A stretch of 64,000 bases of DNA from Alkalimonas collagenimarina (GCF_030717845.1 NZ_JAUZVZ010000001.1:124001-188000); one strand, 5' to 3'. Counted from the first letter of the stretch, positions 8,845 through 18,890 are shown. The notes: generated by a model not told the origin, from the sequence alone. A program made the numbers and translations.

Positions 8845-10098
8845 ATGCAGCAGAGCGAGATGACTCATACCGATATCACCATTGTAGGGGCTGGCAGTGC
8901 AGGCTTGACCCTGGCGCTGTTGCTGGCGCCCTTGGATCTCTCCATCACCTTGATTGAGCAAGGCCCGGAGCCAGAGTTGACGGAACCAACCTATCAGCGG
9001 GTCAGTGCACTGAATCTGGCCTCGCAGCGCTTGTTGCAGCAATTGAATGTCTGGCCGGGGCTGGCGGCTCAAACCGCGGCTTACCAACAGATGTGTGTTT
9101 GGCAAGCGGATAGTTTTGGCCGTATCGGGTTTGATGCCGCTGAACAGCAACTGCCCGCCCTGGGCTGGATCTGTGATAATGAGCAACTGCGTCAGCAGCT
9201 GTTTCAGCAGGTGAAAGCGTGCTCCAATGTGCGATGTCTATTCACCAGCCGCATTCAGAAATTAACCCAAAGTGACCGTGAAGTGGTACTGCAGCTGAGT
9301 GATGAGGCACTTATTTTTAGCCGCTTGCTGGTAGCAGCAGATGGCGCCAATTCCTTTATTCGTGAACAACAACAGATGCCCTTGATGCATTGGGACTACC
9401 AGCATCATGCACTGGTGGCTACCCTGTCGTGCGATGAAGCCCATCAGGCCACGGCGCGGCAGGTGTTCTGGCCGGATGGCCCGCTGGCATTACTGCCATT
9501 GACCGATGCACAGCGCATTTCCATTGTCTGGAGCGTACCACCGGAGCGAGCGAAGCAATTGCAAGCTATGCCGGCACGCGAGTTTGAGCAGGCTGTCACG
9601 GCAGCAAGCCAATCGGTGCTCGGGCCCTTACAGTTATGCAGCGAGCGGCAACTACTGCCCCTTCGAATGCGTTATGCAACGGAATGGGTACAGCAACGCA
9701 TTGTGCTGGTGGCCGATGCAGCTCACAGCATTCATCCACTGGCCGGGCAAGGCATGAATTTGGGTCTGATGGATGTTGCTGCATTAGCTGAGCTAATAAC
9801 AAAACAACTGGAAGCGGGACGAAGCATCGATCAACCGCAGATGTTGCAGCAGTATCAACGCTGGCGTAAATCCGAGGCTCAGAGCCTGATTCTGGCAATG
9901 GAAGCGTTCAAACGTGGCTTTAGTGGTGGTTCACCACTGCCAAAATTGCTGCGTTCACTAGGCATGGTTTTTATCAATACTCAGCCATTGCTGAAAAAGA
10001 AAATGATGGCGCTGGCCCTTGGTAATGCTGGCGATTTACCCGAGCGGGTGCAAGTGAGCTCTCATGACCGCAGTGCATTCGGCTCATCAGAGTCCTAG
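8845..10098 (+). CDS. ubiI: 2-octaprenylphenol hydroxylase (VisC/UbiI)
   Basis: Second FAD monooxygenase of ubiquinone synthesis, paralogous to the preceding gene. 417 residues; TIVGAGSAGLTLALLL near the N-terminus binds FAD and DAAHSIHPLAGQGMNLGLMD (about 291-310) is the conserved C-terminal FAD motif. Two bases separate it from ubiH, so the two are surely co-translated. The ATG at 8845 or at 8860 could be used. Last gene of the pepP-ubiH-ubiI operon. Confidence 0.92.
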   Translation: MQQSEMTHTDITIVGAGSAGLTLALLLAPLDLSITLIEQGPEPELTEPTYQRVSALNLASQRLLQQLNVWPGLAAQTAAYQQMCVWQADSFGRIGFDAAEQQLPALGWICDNEQLRQQLFQQVKACSNVRCLFTSRIQKLTQSDREVVLQLSDEALIFSRLLVAADGANSFIREQQQMPLMHWDYQHHALVATLSCDEAHQATARQVFWPDGPLALLPLTDAQRISIVWSVPPERAKQLQAMPAREFEQAVTAASQSVLGPLQLCSERQLLPLRMRYATEWVQQRIVLVADAAHSIHPLAGQGMNLGLMDVAALAELITKQLEAGRSIDQPQMLQQYQRWRKSEAQSLILAMEAFKRGFSGGSPLPKLLRSLGMVFINTQPLLKKKMMALALGNAGDLPERVQVSSHDRSAFGSSES

Positions 10099-10239
10099 TC
10101 AATCTTTCTGCATTATAAAAACTAAGGCAAAAGGGGCTGTTGGCCCCTGCTGCCATCAGTTATAATCGAAGCGAATTATTATTCGGTCAGTCTGCATAGA
10201 CTGCAACGCAAGCCACTTGCTCATCACAGGAATAGTAGA

Positions 10240-11319
10240 ATGTCTCAACATACCGCGTTACATGCCAAGCATCTGGAAGCTGGTGCCAAAATGGTCGATT
10301 TCTTTGGCTGGCACATGCCGATCAACTACGGATCTCAAATCGAAGAACATCATGCTGTGCGCCAGGATGCGGGCATGTTTGACGTGTCGCACATGACGAT
10401 TGTTGATTTAACCGGTGCGCGTACCCGTGATTTTCTGCGCAAGCTATTGGCCAACGATGTGGCTAAGCTGTCTGTGCCGGGCAAGGCGCTGTACACCGCC
10501 ATGTTGAATGAGCAGGGCGGTGTGATTGATGACCTGATTGTTTATTTTCTGCAAGACGACTTCTTCCGCGTGGTGGTGAACTCCGCTACCCGCGAAAAAG
10601 ATTTAGCCTGGATCAGCCAGCATGCCGCTGCCTTTGATGTTGTGGTTACTGAGCGCTCTGAGCTGGCATTGATTGCCGTGCAAGGCCCGAATGCCAAAAC
10701 CAAGGTCGCCACCTTGCTAAGTGCTGAGCAACAAGCCGCTGTTGAAGGTATGAAGCCGTTCTTTGGCGTGCAAAGCGGTGAGCTCTTTATTGCAACCACT
10801 GGTTATACCGGTGAAGATGGCTACGAAATCGCGATGCCTGCCACCATGGCCGCCGATTTTTGGCAGCAACTGCTTGATGCTGGTGTGAAGCCTGCGGGCT
10901 TGGGCGCGCGTGATACACTGCGTTTAGAGGCCGGCATGAACCTGTATGGTCAGGATATGGACGACAGCGTATCTCCGCTGGCCGCCAATATGGGCTGGAC
11001 CATCGCCTGGGAACCGAGCGAGCGTGACTTTATCGGCCGCAGTGCCCTCGACCAGCAAAAAGCGCAAGGCACCGACAAGCTGGTAGGGCTTGTGATGGAG
11101 CAAAAAGGCGTGTTGCGTCACGGCCAGCGCGTGGTGGTTGAAGGCGGAGAAGGCATGATCACCTCAGGAACGTTTTCACCGACTTTGGGCTTCAGTATTG
11201 CCATGGCACGTGTACCTGCGAGCGTTGGCGAGACCGCCGAAGTAGACATTCGCGGCAAGCTGGTACCGGTAAAGGTGATTAAACCTGCTTTCGTGCGCAT
11301 GGGTAAAAAACTCATCTAA
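10240..11319 (+). CDS. gcvT: Glycine cleavage system T protein (aminomethyltransferase)
   Basis: Transfers the aminomethyl carbon from the H protein to tetrahydrofolate, releasing ammonia. 359 residues with family blocks [26 protein letters not shown] (carries the catalytic Asp), GYTGEDGYE and [19 protein letters not shown]. First of three genes gcvT-gcvH-gcvP in the usual order. The 141 bases upstream contain a GGGGC/GCCCC hairpin near 10131-10147 but no sequence resembling the two-aptamer glycine riboswitch. Confidence 0.97.
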   Translation: MSQHTALHAKHLEAGAKMVDFFGWHMPINYGSQIEEHHAVRQDAGMFDVSHMTIVDLTGARTRDFLRKLLANDVAKLSVPGKALYTAMLNEQGGVIDDLIVYFLQDDFFRVVVNSATREKDLAWISQHAAAFDVVVTERSELALIAVQGPNAKTKVATLLSAEQQAAVEGMKPFFGVQSGELFIATTGYTGEDGYEIAMPATMAADFWQQLLDAGVKPAGLGARDTLRLEAGMNLYGQDMDDSVSPLAANMGWTIAWEPSERDFIGRSALDQQKAQGTDKLVGLVMEQKGVLRHGQRVVVEGGEGMITSGTFSPTLGFSIAMARVPASVGETAEVDIRGKLVPVKVIKPAFVRMGKKLI

Positions 11320-11434
11320 TATTAGGCTACAGTGGACTGTACAAAAGATAGTCAGCTGTATAACAATAACGAAGTCACCGTCTGTGCAGGCGGACAAACG
11401 ATTAATAAAAAAACCGTCAGGTAAGGAACGAATC

Positions 11435-11824
11435 ATGAGCTCAATCCCAACAGATTTAAAATATGCATCCTCCCATGAGTGGGTCCGTCACGAAGGCGAA
11501 GGCGTATACAGCGTCGGTATTTCTGAGCATGCTCAAGGGCTGCTGGGCGATATGGTGTTTGTTGAGTTGCCTGAGGTCGGTGATACCGTATCTCAAGGTG
11601 ATGATTGCGCAGTGGCTGAATCAGTCAAAGCAGCTTCTGATATCTATGCGCCATTATCTGGTGAAGTGGTTGAAGTCAACGAATCGCTGGCTGATTCGCC
11701 AGAGCAAGTGAATACCAGCCCGTACCATGATGGCTGGATGTTTAAAGTGAAAATTTCTGACGAATCTGAGTTGGATGAGCTGTTAGACGCGGAAGGCTAT
11801 CAGAACGTTATCGACGAAGAGTAA
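11435..11824 (+). CDS. gcvH: Glycine cleavage system H protein
   Basis: Lipoyl carrier that shuttles the aminomethyl group between P, T and L proteins. 129 residues; the lipoylated lysine is in [13 protein letters not shown] (about residue 64). The ATG at 11435 is preceded by GTAAGGAACG, while an open extension to 11384 has no family match. 115 bases behind gcvT. A perfect hairpin follows the gene, so part of the transcripts may end before gcvP, giving more H protein than P protein. Confidence 0.97.
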   Translation: MSSIPTDLKYASSHEWVRHEGEGVYSVGISEHAQGLLGDMVFVELPEVGDTVSQGDDCAVAESVKAASDIYAPLSGEVVEVNESLADSPEQVNTSPYHDGWMFKVKISDESELDELLDAEGYQNVIDEE

Positions 11825-11841
11825 TTGTCATCCAATACTGC

Positions 11842-11868
11842 GTAAGCCCCGTATCATTCGGGGCTTAC
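11842..11868 (+). terminator. Intercistronic hairpin between gcvH and gcvP
   Basis: Perfect 10-base-pair stem GTAAGCCCCG / CGGGGCTTAC with a 7-base loop, followed by TCTTTC. It resembles a weak intrinsic terminator or an mRNA-stabilising hairpin inside the gcv operon. Confidence 0.65.
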
Positions 11869-11923
11869 TCTTTCATAATCGCCGTACATTTTTGTCGTCA
11901 TTGATTTATAGGACACACCAAGC

Positions 11924-14818
11924 ATGAGCAACCCTGCTGCTAAAACGCTGTCACAACTTGTGAACCATCAGGAATTCATTCAACGCCATATTGGCCCGGA
12001 TGCTAATGAAACCGCTGCCATGCTGGCAGAGCTGAACGTCAGCTCGGTCGAGCAGTTGATTGAGCAGACCGTTCCGGCCGATATTCGCCTGCCAGAGCCA
12101 TTAGGCATTGGCGAGAGCCGTACTGAAGCCGATGCACTTAGCTATTTAAAAGCAGTAGCCAGCAAAAACAAGGTGTTTACCTCCTATATAGGTATGGGCT
12201 ACCACCCGACATTAACGCCAAATGTGATCCTGCGCAATGTACTGGAAAACCCGGGTTGGTACACGGCTTATACCCCGTACCAGCCAGAAATTGCCCAGGG
12301 CCGCTTAGAAGCACTGTTGAACTTTCAGCAATTAACCTTAGATTTAACCGGCTTAGAGCTGGCCAGTGCTTCCTTGCTGGATGAAGCCACCGCAGCCGCC
12401 GAAGCGATGGCGCTGGCGAAACGGGTATCGAAAAACAAAAAAGCCAACAGCTACTTTATTGCCGATGATGTACACCCACAAACCTTTGACGTGGTGAAAA
12501 CCCGTGCCGAAATGTTTGGCTTTGACATCATTACCGGCCCGGCCAGCGAAGCCGTAAAGCACGATGTATTTGGTGCTTTATTGCAGTACCCAAGCAGCAA
12601 TGGCGATGTGCGTGATGATACCGCGTTAATCACCGAGCTGAAAAACAACAAAGCCATCGTGGCCGTTGCCACCGATATGATGGCACTGGTGCTGATGAAA
12701 TCACCGGGCCAGCTGGGTGCCGATGTGGTGCTGGGTTCAGCGCAACGCTTTGGTGTGCCGATGGCCTATGGTGGCCCACATGCCGCTTTCTTTGCCACCC
12801 GTGATGCTTACAAGCGCTCGATGCCTGGTCGTATTATTGGTGTATCAAAAGATCGTTTAGATGCCAATGCTTTACGTATGGCCATGCAAACGCGCGAGCA
12901 GCATATCCGCCGCGAAAAAGCCAACTCCAACATTTGTACTGCTCAGGTGTTGCTGGCCAACATGGCATCCTTCTATGCCGTTTATCATGGCCCGGATGGC
13001 TTGAAAAACATCGCTGGCCGCATCCATCGCTGCGCCGATATTTTTGCCGCTGGCCTCAAAGCCAAAGGGGTTGAGCTGGTCAATCAGCAGTGGTTCGACA
13101 CCATCACCTTTAAAGTCGCCGATCGTGCCGCTGTGGTAAAGCGCGCGCTGGCAGCCGGAGTCAATCTTCGGACTGATCTGGCCGATAGCCTGTCGGTCAG
13201 CTTCCATGAAGTGACGCGCAGTGCCGATTTGGCAACCCTCTTTAACATCGTTCTTGGCGAAGGCCATGGCCTGAGCGTGGCGGTACTGGATGCTGAGCTG
13301 GTGAAGAATGGCTCGAACTCCATTCCAGAGAGCCTGCTGCGTCATGATGACATTCTGCAGCACCCGGTATTTAACCAGTATCACTCTGAAACTGAGATGC
13401 TGCGTTACATCAAAAAGCTGGAAAACAAAGATTTAGCCTTAAATCACTCGATGATTTCGTTAGGCTCATGCACCATGAAGCTGAACGCCACCGCCGAGAT
13501 GATTCCAATCACCTGGCCTGAGTTCGCTGGTTTGCACCCATTCTGCCCGGCAGACCAAGCCACCGGCTATGCTCAGATGATCACCGAGTTGAGTGATTGG
13601 CTGATCAACATCACCGGTTATGACAACCTGTCCATGCAGCCAAACTCTGGCGCGCAGGGCGAATACGCTGGCATGATTGCCATTCGCAAATACCACGAAA
13701 GCCGTGGCGAAGGGCACCGCAATGTCTGTTTAATTCCGGTATCAGCTCACGGTACCAACCCGGCCACAGCCGCGATGGCAAGCTATGACGTGGTATTGGT
13801 CGATTGCGACAAATCCGGCAACATCGACATGGCCGATTTAAAAGCTAAGGCTGATGAAGTAGGGGATCGCCTGGCCGCTATTATGGTGACCTACCCATCC
13901 ACCCATGGTGTGTTTGAAGAAAGCATCCGTGAGCTGTGCGATATCGTACACGCCCACGGTGGCCAGGTGTATATGGATGGTGCCAACATGAATGCGCAGG
14001 TAGGCTTAACGTCCCCTGGTTTCATCGGCTCAGATGTATCGCATTTAAACCTGCATAAAACCTTCTGTATCCCGCATGGCGGTGGTGGCCCGGGTATGGG
14101 ACCTATTGGCGTGAAAAGCCACTTAGCCCCGTTCCTGCCGAATCACTCGCTGGTGAAAATCGACGGCACCGGCCAGAGCAATGGCGCTGTATCTGCCGCA
14201 CCTTTCGGTAGCGCCGGTATTTTGCCAATCAGCTGGATGTACATTGCCATGATGGGCAGCGAAGGCTTAAAGCAAGCCACAGAAATCGCTATCCTCAATG
14301 CCAACTACCTGGCTGAGAAACTGCACCCGCACTTCCCGGTACTGTACCGTGGTAAAAATGGCCGTGTTGCGCACGAGTGCATCATCGATATCCGCCCGTT
14401 AAAAGATGCCAGTGGCATCACCGAGATGGATATCGCCAAGCGCTTAATCGACTTTGGTTACCACTCACCAACTATGAGCTTCCCGGTGGCCGGTACCCTG
14501 ATGATGGAACCGACGGAGTCAGAAAGCAAAGCCGAGCTGGATAAGTTCATCGAAGCCATGACCACCATCCGCGCGGAAATCGCCAAGGTAGAGTCCGGTG
14601 AATGGGCACTCGACAACAACCCGCTGCACTTTGCCCCGCACAGCATGCAGGACATCTTCAGCAGCGACTGGGACCGTGCCTACGACCGCCAGGTCGCCGC
14701 CTTCCCGGCACCTTACGTTGCCGAGAACAAGTTCTGGCCAACCGTGACCCGTATCGACGACGTCTACGGCGACCGTAACTTGATTTGCGCTTGCCCAAGC
14801 CCGGAGGCTTATCGTTAA
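11924..14818 (+). CDS. gcvP: Glycine dehydrogenase (decarboxylating), P protein
   Basis: PLP enzyme that decarboxylates glycine and loads the aminomethyl group onto GcvH. 964 residues, the fused full-length type. The PLP lysine lies in [19 protein letters not shown] (about residue 710). Ends [15 protein letters not shown] and is followed by a good terminator. Its last 340 or so bases, together with the terminator, recur further down the window at 19344-19745, and a decayed tail recurs at 31175-31262, so this gene's 3' end marks where accessory DNA entered. Confidence 0.97.
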   Translation: MSNPAAKTLSQLVNHQEFIQRHIGPDANETAAMLAELNVSSVEQLIEQTVPADIRLPEPLGIGESRTEADALSYLKAVASKNKVFTSYIGMGYHPTLTPNVILRNVLENPGWYTAYTPYQPEIAQGRLEALLNFQQLTLDLTGLELASASLLDEATAAAEAMALAKRVSKNKKANSYFIADDVHPQTFDVVKTRAEMFGFDIITGPASEAVKHDVFGALLQYPSSNGDVRDDTALITELKNNKAIVAVATDMMALVLMKSPGQLGADVVLGSAQRFGVPMAYGGPHAAFFATRDAYKRSMPGRIIGVSKDRLDANALRMAMQTREQHIRREKANSNICTAQVLLANMASFYAVYHGPDGLKNIAGRIHRCADIFAAGLKAKGVELVNQQWFDTITFKVADRAAVVKRALAAGVNLRTDLADSLSVSFHEVTRSADLATLFNIVLGEGHGLSVAVLDAELVKNGSNSIPESLLRHDDILQHPVFNQYHSETEMLRYIKKLENKDLALNHSMISLGSCTMKLNATAEMIPITWPEFAGLHPFCPADQATGYAQMITELSDWLINITGYDNLSMQPNSGAQGEYAGMIAIRKYHESRGEGHRNVCLIPVSAHGTNPATAAMASYDVVLVDCDKSGNIDMADLKAKADEVGDRLAAIMVTYPSTHGVFEESIRELCDIVHAHGGQVYMDGANMNAQVGLTSPGFIGSDVSHLNLHKTFCIPHGGGGPGMGPIGVKSHLAPFLPNHSLVKIDGTGQSNGAVSAAPFGSAGILPISWMYIAMMGSEGLKQATEIAILNANYLAEKLHPHFPVLYRGKNGRVAHECIIDIRPLKDASGITEMDIAKRLIDFGYHSPTMSFPVAGTLMMEPTESESKAELDKFIEAMTTIRAEIAKVESGEWALDNNPLHFAPHSMQDIFSSDWDRAYDRQVAAFPAPYVAENKFWPTVTRIDDVYGDRNLICACPSPEAYR

Positions 14819-14847
14819 GCCTGGTTTGTAAGCAAAGCTATAAATAC

Positions 14848-14880
14848 AAAACCCCAGCATCTGTGCTGGGGTTTTTGTTT
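14848..14880 (+). terminator. gcvP terminator (copy 1)
   Basis: Stem AAACCCCAGCA / TGCTGGGGTTT followed by a T-run. Closes the gcv operon and marks the boundary where core sequence ends and A+T-rich accessory DNA starts. Confidence 0.9.
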
Positions 14881-15036
14881 TCAGTAAAAACACCAGCTCA
14901 GCTACAAAGTTGTTGATTTAAAGAGATTTGTTAGCTAGGTTAGATTGATTAAAAGATAAGTTTCTATGTGGATAAAGAGATTTTCTAAACTTCTAAGCTG
15001 TAGTTATCCAATCTACCCCAACATGAGGTTATTCAA

Positions 15037-15693
15037 TTGATTTATTCAGTATTATTAGTAATTGTTGTAATTATTATTTTGGCATTTTATTTAGCAAAAA
15101 AAGAAGGGAAGCCACTTAGTATTGAGTTAAGTAAAGCAACTTTATCAATCGCAGCAGTATTTCTTGGTGTGTTCTTGGCTCAGTACTACAGTAACTTATA
15201 TAACGTAGAAAGAGACAAATTACATGTTATAAAGCTACTGGAAGTGTCTCATCTTGAATTAAGCAATTTTAACATGTGGTTACAGGCTATTCCTGATAAT
15301 TATTCAAAGGCTAAGCATGAAATTCCAGGCTATGAACCTAAAGACCTATTTAAAGATAATCCGATAGAGCTGCCATTTATAGTAAAAACAACCTTAAATG
15401 ATACTAATATAATAAGGACAATGCATCCTCAATCTATAACCTCAATTTTAGCCGCATTAGAAAATTCAAAAGTGATGTTATTATCTTTTAATAATAAAGA
15501 TTTTTCTGAGGAAAACCTGAAAAACTCAATTGAAATTGCTGCACATCACTTAACGACTCTTACCAAATATGTAAGATTTGAAACAAGTTACCAATTAGGT
15601 GAAATATCAGAAGAGGAGCTTTTTGATTTACATCGTTCGGTGATTAAAAATATAGAGACAAAGCCAGTTGGTTCCTTGATTAAAATAAAATAG
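15037..15693 (+). CDS. Hypothetical membrane protein (cassette gene 1)
   Basis: 218 residues, no family recognised. Two hydrophobic segments near the N-terminus (about 2-18 and 32-49) are followed by a soluble, lysine-rich and helical domain, so it probably sits in the inner membrane with a cytoplasmic or periplasmic body. The start is a TTG supported by GAGG eight bases before it; an ATG at 15023 in another frame stops after five codons. A+T-rich, unlike gcvP. Its stop codon lies inside an attC-like site, the standard layout of an integron cassette. Confidence 0.7.
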   Translation: MIYSVLLVIVVIIILAFYLAKKEGKPLSIELSKATLSIAAVFLGVFLAQYYSNLYNVERDKLHVIKLLEVSHLELSNFNMWLQAIPDNYSKAKHEIPGYEPKDLFKDNPIELPFIVKTTLNDTNIIRTMHPQSITSILAALENSKVMLLSFNNKDFSEENLKNSIEIAAHHLTTLTKYVRFETSYQLGEISEEELFDLHRSVIKNIETKPVGSLIKIK

Positions 15694-15801
15694 CTAACAC
15701 GTCATTCAACCAGGACAAAAAACAGTTAGTTTTTCTCCTTCGTTGCTTATTTTAATTAACCAACTATTTTTGGCATCTTAATGAAGTGGTACGTGTAAGA
15801 G
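15692..15801 (+). repeat. attC-like integron recombination site 1 (degenerate)
   Basis: Begins AGCTAAC overlapping the stop of the preceding gene. The left arm CACGTCATTCAACCAGGAC and inner arm ACAGTTAGTT can pair imperfectly with AACCAACTATTTTT and TTAATGA..ACGTGT on the right. The right simple site is poor (GTAAGAG instead of GTTRRRY). Size of about 110 bases and position fit attC; the folding is judged by eye. Confidence 0.45.
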
Positions 15802-15912
15802 TAGTGTAAGGACAATCAGAGGTGTCAATTTTGAGAGAAGATGTGATAAAAAGAGTTCTCTTAAAGGAAGGCGAGTCGTTAGTCCCCCAAAGATTCTAGA
15901 ACCAAGGGCTTT

Positions 15913-16077
15913 ATGGGTGAAACTGACATTAATTCTTATGACATAGTTAATAGCGACAATGGGATTGTTGGTACTGTCGAGTATACTTATCACACAGCGG
16001 TTAAGGGTTTCAAGGTCACACAATCTCGAACTCAGAAGGACAAAACGGGAAATACCATTGTAGATGAACGCTGGTAA
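15913..16077 (+). CDS. Small hypothetical protein, 54 residues (cassette gene 2)
   Basis: Opens MGETDINSYDIVNSDNG and ends GNTIVDERW; hydrophilic, with no membrane segment. Supported by AAGGG seven bases before the ATG, by protein-like composition, and by its place between two attC-like sites. It does not match a family I know. It may also be the tail of a longer decayed gene, since about 110 bases upstream in the same cassette hold no start. Confidence 0.42.
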   Translation: MGETDINSYDIVNSDNGIVGTVEYTYHTAVKGFKVTQSRTQKDKTGNTIVDERW

Positions 16078-16095
16078 ATCAATTTTCTTTCAAAC

Positions 16096-16186
16096 ACATA
16101 ACAAGGTGGGGTACTCGCTGCCTGCTGACGCTGGGACGAAAATCCGCTGCGCGGCTCGTCGCCCGAGTGCTTTGCTTTAGTTTTTT
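16096..16186 (+). repeat. attC-like integron recombination site 2 (degenerate right end)
   Basis: Starts ACATAAC then AAGGTGGGGTACTCG, whose complement recurs as CGAGTGCTTTG on the right; between them GACGA / TCGTC and CCGC / GCGG extend the hairpin. The right simple site reads GTTTTTT, not GTTRRRY, so it may no longer recombine. Lies right behind the small gene and before the GT51 gene. Confidence 0.5.
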
Positions 16187-16207
16187 AAGGATAATAGTCA
16201 GTCAGAA

Positions 16208-16786
16208 ATGAAATTTAAAGATGAATGGAATCAGCTCATTAAGAGTATTGATGAAATAAGATTAGAAAGTGCGGAAACCGCATTTTCTGATAACTTATTA
16301 GAGTTCCTTGTTGCAGGAGAAGATCATCGTTTCTGGTTGCATTTTGGCGTTGATCCAATTGGTTTAGTTAGAGCAGTTTGGAGAACCGTATTTTGTAACA
16401 AACGAGAAGGTGGCTCTACAATAGCAATGCAATTAGTAAGGACAATTACTAAGCGTTATGAAATAAGCCCAAAACGTAAATTGAAAGAAATTTATCTAGC
16501 CACGCGATTAACCTTAGCTCTTGAAAGAAAAGAAATATTAAAGATTTATCTGACTGTTGCGTATTTTGGATGGAACATGCACGGAATTGAACAGGCTTGT
16601 AAGGTTCTAGTGCTGGATAAAAGTTCTCTAACAAATTATGAAGCAGCGTCAGTAGTTGCAAGACTAAAGTATCCTGAGAAAAAATATAATAAAAACAATA
16701 GACTAAAAACTATTGATTTGCGAGCTAACCACATTATGAATCGATTTAACCAATTAAACTTTAAAGGTCATTATGGAACCGTTTAA
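16208..16786 (+). CDS. Stand-alone GT51-type peptidoglycan glycosyltransferase domain protein
   Basis: 192 residues covering little more than a glycosyltransferase family 51 domain. Motif 1 is AGEDHRFWLHFGVDPIG (catalytic Glu of the EDxxFxxHxG type, about residue 38), motif 2 GGSTIAMQLVR (about 73-83), then RKLKEIYLATRLTLALERKEILKIYL, which matches the later GT51 blocks. No signal peptide or transmembrane helix is visible, unlike MtgA or class A penicillin-binding proteins, so it is predicted cytoplasmic or peripheral. The final 14 bases overlap the next gene, arguing for one functional unit. A+T-rich. Function outside cell-wall synthesis is an inference. Confidence 0.72.
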   Translation: MKFKDEWNQLIKSIDEIRLESAETAFSDNLLEFLVAGEDHRFWLHFGVDPIGLVRAVWRTVFCNKREGGSTIAMQLVRTITKRYEISPKRKLKEIYLATRLTLALERKEILKIYLTVAYFGWNMHGIEQACKVLVLDKSSLTNYEAASVVARLKYPEKKYNKNNRLKTIDLRANHIMNRFNQLNFKGHYGTV

Positions 16787-17432
16787 AGTATCAAGCCATT
16801 TAAGGGATGTGATATCTGCCTACCCAGAAGCAAGATTAATCTCAGAAGCTGCGAAGAATGGTGGAGAATCTGCAAGACAAGCTATCGCTAGACAATGGTT
16901 GTCGGAGGGTATTCCATTCGCGTTTAGAGAGTGTCCCGGGATTTATGAATCAGTTCGAGCATGGGTTGGTTCAAGGCTAAATATTGATCCCAAGGAGTTG
17001 AATATAACTGGTAGCGCAAGATTAGGACAATCTTTAGCTCCCAATAAAATTGGTAAGCCATTTGGAGATGGTTCAGACTTAGACATTTTCGTTATTTCTA
17101 GTGAACAGTTTGAGGTGTTAAAAAATGAGTTTAATCAATGGTCTTATGATTTTGAAAGTGGAGTTGTCAGCGCTTCAAATGCGAGAGAAAATGGGTTCTG
17201 GAAAGAAAATTTACATAGAGGACCTAAGAACATATCTAGAGGCTTCATAGATTCTAATATAATTCCAAATCATGACAAATATCGTTATGCTATTAACGTT
17301 GCTCAAACTATGTACCTTCTTAAAGCAAAGCTAGATGTTACATCAGGTGCCCCGAAATTCAGCCATGCATCTGTAAGATGTTATAAGTCATGGGCGAGCT
17401 ACGTACAGCAAATATCTTTAGGTTTTCAGTAA
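16773..17432 (+). CDS. Nucleotidyltransferase-fold protein paired with GT51 gene
   Basis: 219 residues. Contains ITGSARLGQSLAP and, after a short insert, DGSDLDIFVIS (about residues 74-104), the GS..(S)DxD metal site of the DNA polymerase beta-type nucleotidyltransferase fold. A helical N-part (ARQAIARQWLSEGIPFAF) precedes it. The ATG has AAAGG seven bases upstream and overlaps the GT51 gene. It is followed at once by the best attC site in the window, so the two genes travel as one cassette. Substrate unknown; a toxin, antitoxin or signalling role is possible. Confidence 0.65.
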   Translation: MEPFKVSSHLRDVISAYPEARLISEAAKNGGESARQAIARQWLSEGIPFAFRECPGIYESVRAWVGSRLNIDPKELNITGSARLGQSLAPNKIGKPFGDGSDLDIFVISSEQFEVLKNEFNQWSYDFESGVVSASNARENGFWKENLHRGPKNISRGFIDSNIIPNHDKYRYAINVAQTMYLLKAKLDVTSGAPKFSHASVRCYKSWASYVQQISLGFQ

Positions 17433-17437
17433 TCGAA

Positions 17438-17536
17438 AACTAACAAGTTGCTTAAACGGACGTAAAACACTTGGCTGTCGTTCGTTCCTCACTAACCTCA
17501 GTCAACTACTTTACGACGTTTAGCAAAGAGTTAAAT
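17438..17536 (+). repeat. attC integron recombination site 3
   Basis: Left simple site AACTAAC, right simple site GTTAAAT (fits GTTRRRY). The arms TTGCTTAAACGGACGTAAA and TTTACGACGTTTAGCAA are complementary except for a few unpaired bases on one side, which is the extrahelical-base signature of attC. 99 bases long, inside the normal range. Confidence 0.75.
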
Positions 17537-17550
17537 GCACAAGGAGTGCC

Positions 17551-18873
17551 GTGGATATTCTAAATAATCGAGAAATTGCAATTGCATTTTGGTTATTTGC
17601 AATTTCAATTTATATATTTTCGGCCTCCAGAATGGTTGAGGTCAGAAAAGCGTTTAGAAATTTATTGTCCGCTTTCTTTGTAAAACAAATAATATCTGTT
17701 CTTAGCTTGATGATCACCTATATGGTGATTGTTATCTACTTTTTATCTGAGTTAGATTTGTGGAATATTGGGCAGCTTAAAAACACGTTGTTTTGGTGTG
17801 CGTCTGTTGGGTTTATGTCGCTTTTTAAGCTTGAGTCGATTAAAAAAGATAAAAGCTTCTTCCAGCACTCAGTGATAGATAACTTGAAGCTATTGGCAAT
17901 TCTTCAGTTTATAGTTAGCGTCTACACTTTCCCCCTTTGGGTTGAGGTCCTGCTAGTTCCAATTCTGGTATTAATCAGTGCTATGTTGGCTATTGCTGAG
18001 CGCGATAATAAATATCATCAAGTGAAAGCGCTGCTTGAATACTGCCTAGCATTCTTTGGGATTACTCTGATTGCTCACACTGCGTACATGTTGACAGTCA
18101 ACTTTATCTCATTTGGTAATGAGAAAACCGCATATGATTTCTTTGTCCCTCCCTTGTTGACTCTTTGCTACTTGCCATTTGTGTTTGTTATGCTGGTTTA
18201 TTCGACATATGAGCAGGTTTTTATTCGACTTCAATTTTCTATAAAAAGAAGACTGTATAGGAATCTGGCGGAATTATACGCTCTAGTTTTGTTTAATATA
18301 GATATAAAATTGCTTGAGCGCTGGTCATATCAAGTTGCTAGAGTAAATATCGAGTCGCATGACGATTTAATAGAGTCTTTTAAGCATATGTTTAGAGTGC
18401 GGTCTGCTGAGAAACATCCCAAGGACGTACCAAGCGATCTCGGCTGGAGTCCATATGAAGCTAAGGAGTTTCTTTCAAAAGAAGGGTTGGGAACGGGGTT
18501 TTATGATAGGGTTTTCGAAGAAGAGTGGTGTGCGTCATCTCCAATGGTAGATTTTGGTGATGGTATTATTCCTGCCAATATTGCTTTCTATGTTGAAGGA
18601 TCTAAGGAAGTCGCAAGCTCACTAAAAATAATGGTTAACGTGAATGATGCAACTGGTTCTCAAATTGCACGAGAAAAGCTTTTAGAACTTGCAAATGCTT
18701 TAAGCCATTCGAGTTTTAATCAGTATCTTTCCGATAAAATGAAAAACGCAATCCTCGAAGGAAGGCCGATTTCTGAAGAATGTGAGAATAAAACTATTTC
18801 TCTGACAATGAATTTGTGGCCAGGTCATAGATTTAATGGGTATGATATTAATTTTATCGTATCAAGCATTTAA
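17551..18873 (+). CDS. Hypothetical multi-spanning membrane protein (cassette gene 4)
   Basis: 440 residues. The first 225 or so hold about six to seven hydrophobic stretches, for example IISVLSLMITYMVIVIYF and EVLLVPILVLISAMLAI; the remaining 215 are soluble. No family recognised. Start is GTG at 17551 with AAGGAG just upstream, 14 bases behind attC site 3 and thus at the expected distance inside a cassette. The stop codon lies within a second simple-site motif, ATTTAAC. The layout of membrane sensor plus cytosolic domain recalls effector-type membrane proteins, but nothing in the sequence proves that. Confidence 0.7.
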   Translation: MDILNNREIAIAFWLFAISIYIFSASRMVEVRKAFRNLLSAFFVKQIISVLSLMITYMVIVIYFLSELDLWNIGQLKNTLFWCASVGFMSLFKLESIKKDKSFFQHSVIDNLKLLAILQFIVSVYTFPLWVEVLLVPILVLISAMLAIAERDNKYHQVKALLEYCLAFFGITLIAHTAYMLTVNFISFGNEKTAYDFFVPPLLTLCYLPFVFVMLVYSTYEQVFIRLQFSIKRRLYRNLAELYALVLFNIDIKLLERWSYQVARVNIESHDDLIESFKHMFRVRSAEKHPKDVPSDLGWSPYEAKEFLSKEGLGTGFYDRVFEEEWCASSPMVDFGDGIIPANIAFYVEGSKEVASSLKIMVNVNDATGSQIAREKLLELANALSHSSFNQYLSDKMKNAILEGRPISEECENKTISLTMNLWPGHRFNGYDINFIVSSI

Positions 18874-18890
18874 CAAAGCGCTGCTGTTGG
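18868..18890 (+). repeat. Half attC site (left arm only)
   Basis: ATTTAAC matches the left simple-site consensus RYYYAAC exactly and is followed by AAAGCGCTGCTGTTGG as a typical arm, but no complementary right arm with GTTRRRY appears before the next gene. The site seems truncated. A separate small hairpin, TTATGGA / TCCATAA, follows at 18899-18923. Confidence 0.4.

Noticed and set aside
10099-10239. Glycine riboswitch in front of gcvT
   Set aside because: The region has a GC hairpin but none of the conserved glycine aptamer blocks, and it is short for a two-aptamer switch.
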